Assembly (NCBI GenBank): GCA_964036295.1
Contig: OZ038470.1
Coordinates: 7,593,078 to 7,657,077, forward strand
Origin: Plumapathes pennacea
Taxonomy: Eukaryota; Cnidaria; Anthozoa; Antipatharia; Myriopathidae
Direction of reading: 5' to 3'
Length of the DNA stretch: 64,000 nucleotides
Shown: positions 62,601 through 64,000 of the stretch, in pieces
How positions within the stretch are numbered: position 1 is the first letter of the stretch
How the letters are laid out: each line of letters begins with the position of its first letter
The notes under the pieces: generated by a model
What the model was told of the DNA's origin: nothing
The model's database searches: none
What the model saw: the letters and a program-made list of their open reading frames with translations, nothing else
Translations under genes and position numbers: made by a program

Positions 62601-63938
62601 TCTCAAGCATTTTCTGGGGCAGCTTGTCCTCGCACCTGCCTTCAGCAATCGCATGTTCGGATCTGCACTCCTGGTAACCATCTGCTCTACGCTAACTAAA
62701 TCATGACGTTTTGACATAAACCGTAATGCAAACTGACAGAGTTATTTTATTCTGACTAACATTACAGCATGTTATCGACCACAATACCAATCACATTCCA
62801 ACCATGTTACCGACAACGTTACTGACCACCTTGCCGACGCGGCCCGTTACTGACCACACAACAACCACATACCGACTACATACCAATTATGTTACCGACC
62901 ACGTTACCGACCACATTACTGGCCACAAACCGACGTTACGCGTTACCAACCACGTACCGGCCACGTTACGACCACGTTACCGACCACATACCGACCAAGT
63001 TACCGACTACATACCGACTATGTTACCGACCACGCTACTGGCCACACATCAACCACGTTACGACCAAATTACCGACCACATAGCGACCACTTTACCGACC
63101 ACATACCGACTATGTTACCGACCACATACCAACTATGTTACCGACCACATATCGACCACGTTACCGACCACATACCGACTGTTACCGACCACATACCGAC
63201 GACTTTACCGACCACATACCGACTATGTTACCGACCACATACCGACCACGTTACCGACCACATACCGACTATGTTACCGACCACATATCGACCACGTTAC
63301 CGACCACATACCGACTATGTTCCCGACCACATACCGACCACTTTACCGACCACATACCGACTATGTTACCGACCACATATCGACCACGTTACCGACCACA
63401 TACCGACTATGTTACCGACCACATGCCGACCACATACCGACTATGTTACCGACCACATACCGACCACGTTACCGACCACATACCGACTATGTTCCCGACC
63501 ACATACCGACCACTTTACCGACCACATACCGACTATGTTACCGACCACATATCGACCACGTTACCGACCACATACCGACTATGTTACCGACCACATACCG
63601 ACCACATACCGACTATGTTACCGACCACATACCGACCACGTTACTGACCACACACCAATACTGTCAAGAGAAATAGAGAATTATAGTTGTGTGCATACGC
63701 TTACCTCCAATATACAGGTGGATCCTCTCTTCAGCCCACAGAGCACAGGCAGCAAAACATCCAAACACCAGCACCATCACAAAGAAGGCAATCACAATGG
63801 TGCTGGGGAAGACAGAAGTTAAGATGTGCCAGCTGGTGTGTCATGGAACAGTATGTCTGTTTGACAAGACTCCTGACAAAACTCACCTGGAGTCAACTAC
63901 ATGAATGATGAAATTCATCAAAGGCCCCAAAGCCAGCC
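59667..63938 (-). CDS. TMBIM6-like paralogue, 3' six exons, long C-terminal tail
   Basis: Exons: 63938-63887, 63802-63705, 62394-62315, 62225-62122, 61735-61651, 59948-59667 (TAA). They correspond to exons 5-10 of the copy at 42.7-49.8 kb, and the phase is kept; the 5' exons lie right of the window. Marks: LALGPLMNFIIHVVDS (one codon longer than copy 1), LWAEERIHLYIGG, LGSCLSVLLILPLVNLF, LFCGFVIYGTQLIVYK, HSVELFLDLVVLF. The aspartate equal to human D188 is Gly (YGTQL); D213 is kept. Exon 9 is 12 nt longer (adds about VYIY). The last exon encodes 93 residues starting ESKKEDSKKEDSKNDSKK, against 7 in copy 1. All frames are open, so it could be expressed, but calcium or pH sensing is probably altered. 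A donor variant, GTAACT, ends exon 8. Confidence 0.85.
60272..60752. mobile_element. Tigger/pogo-like MITE in the last intron of TMBIM6 copy 2
   Basis: A 481-bp element starting CAGTAAAACGTCCC and ending, read back, CAGTTAGTAGAACCTC. It is flanked by TA on both sides (60270-60271 and 60753-60754). CAGT...AACCTC termini with a TA target fit pogo/Tigger-type transposons. The interior repeats CGTAAGCGACCAC-like motifs in both orientations. No coding capacity. Confidence 0.75.
60792..61033. mobile_element. Foldback insertion with 13-bp target duplication
   Basis: 60791-60981 is a near-perfect palindrome: arms begin GACAAACTGGTGTACCAACT and include GACGTTTCGAGCGCTAGC; the loop is TTCGCTC near 60887. 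The whole insert is flanked by TTTTCTTTACTCG at 60779-60791 and 61034-61046. Copy 1 has one corresponding sequence near 43067 (TTTCTTTGCTCGGATT), so it is an insertion. Its class is uncertain. Confidence 0.7.
62769..63655. repeat. 23-bp minisatellite, about 38 copies
   Basis: Units alternate between GTTACCGACCACATACCGAC plus TAT and GTTACCGACCACATATCGAC plus CAC, giving a 46-bp higher-order period, with some half-unit deletions. The left edge (62769-63080) is more diverged than the right. It fills the intron between exons 6 and 7 of TMBIM6 copy 2. No unit has a stop in the three plus-strand frames, so long open frames there are spurious. Confidence 0.95.
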
Positions 63939-64000
63939 CTGCCATAGAGAAAAGAACAAAAGATAGCTTAGTGTTTGTTGTGAAGATAATTCAGTTTCAT

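Noticed and set aside
62804-63676. A 290-codon open frame encoding a Thr/Pro/Tyr repeat protein
   Set aside because: It is a by-product of the stop-free 23-bp minisatellite; equally long frames exist in the other plus-strand frames and it lies antisense in an intron.

Overview
The window is nuclear DNA from an animal, most likely an anthozoan cnidarian and plausibly a stony coral. The reasons are short coding exons with GT-AG introns, a FoxA gene uninterrupted across its coding region, a PAN-EGF-fibrinogen secreted protein of a type common in corals, expanded TIR genes, and many short MITE-like repeats. This assignment is inference; no database was searched.

Layout. (1) 103-6183, plus strand: the 3' part of a gene with two TIR domains placed between two copies of a Tudor-like domain (11 exons, 681 residues visible, 5' end outside the window). 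(2) 6.2-42.6 kb: a gene-poor, repeat-poor domain whose only confident gene is the forkhead factor FoxA (23238-24077, minus). A possible two-exon small-protein gene lies at 20523-21164 (minus). (3) 42.6-49.85 kb, minus: a complete ten-exon Bax inhibitor-1 gene (TMBIM6), 238 residues, with a second exon-7-like sequence in intron 6. (4) 52.0-55.9 kb, minus: a three-exon gene for a secreted PAN-EGF-fibrinogen protein. (5) 58.2 kb: a decayed non-LTR retrotransposon fragment. (6) 59.7-63.9 kb, minus: the 3' six exons of a second TMBIM6 copy. It has lost one of the family's key aspartates, gained a 12-nt stretch in exon 9, and carries a 93-residue tail exon in place of the 7-residue one. Its introns hold a Tigger-like MITE, a foldback insertion and a 0.9-kb minisatellite of 23-bp units.

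The two TMBIM6 copies come from a segmental duplication: introns as well as exons align, and the mobile insertions in the last intron of copy 2 have recognisable empty sites in copy 1. The fibrinogen gene sits between the copies. The genes do not form one pathway: FoxA is a developmental regulator in its own regulatory domain, TMBIM6 is an ER stress and calcium protein, and the TIR and fibrinogen genes look immune- or matrix-related. Exon boundaries were read by eye from splice consensus, reading phase and protein similarity. The 238-residue length of TMBIM6 and the unbroken phase of every model are the main internal checks.
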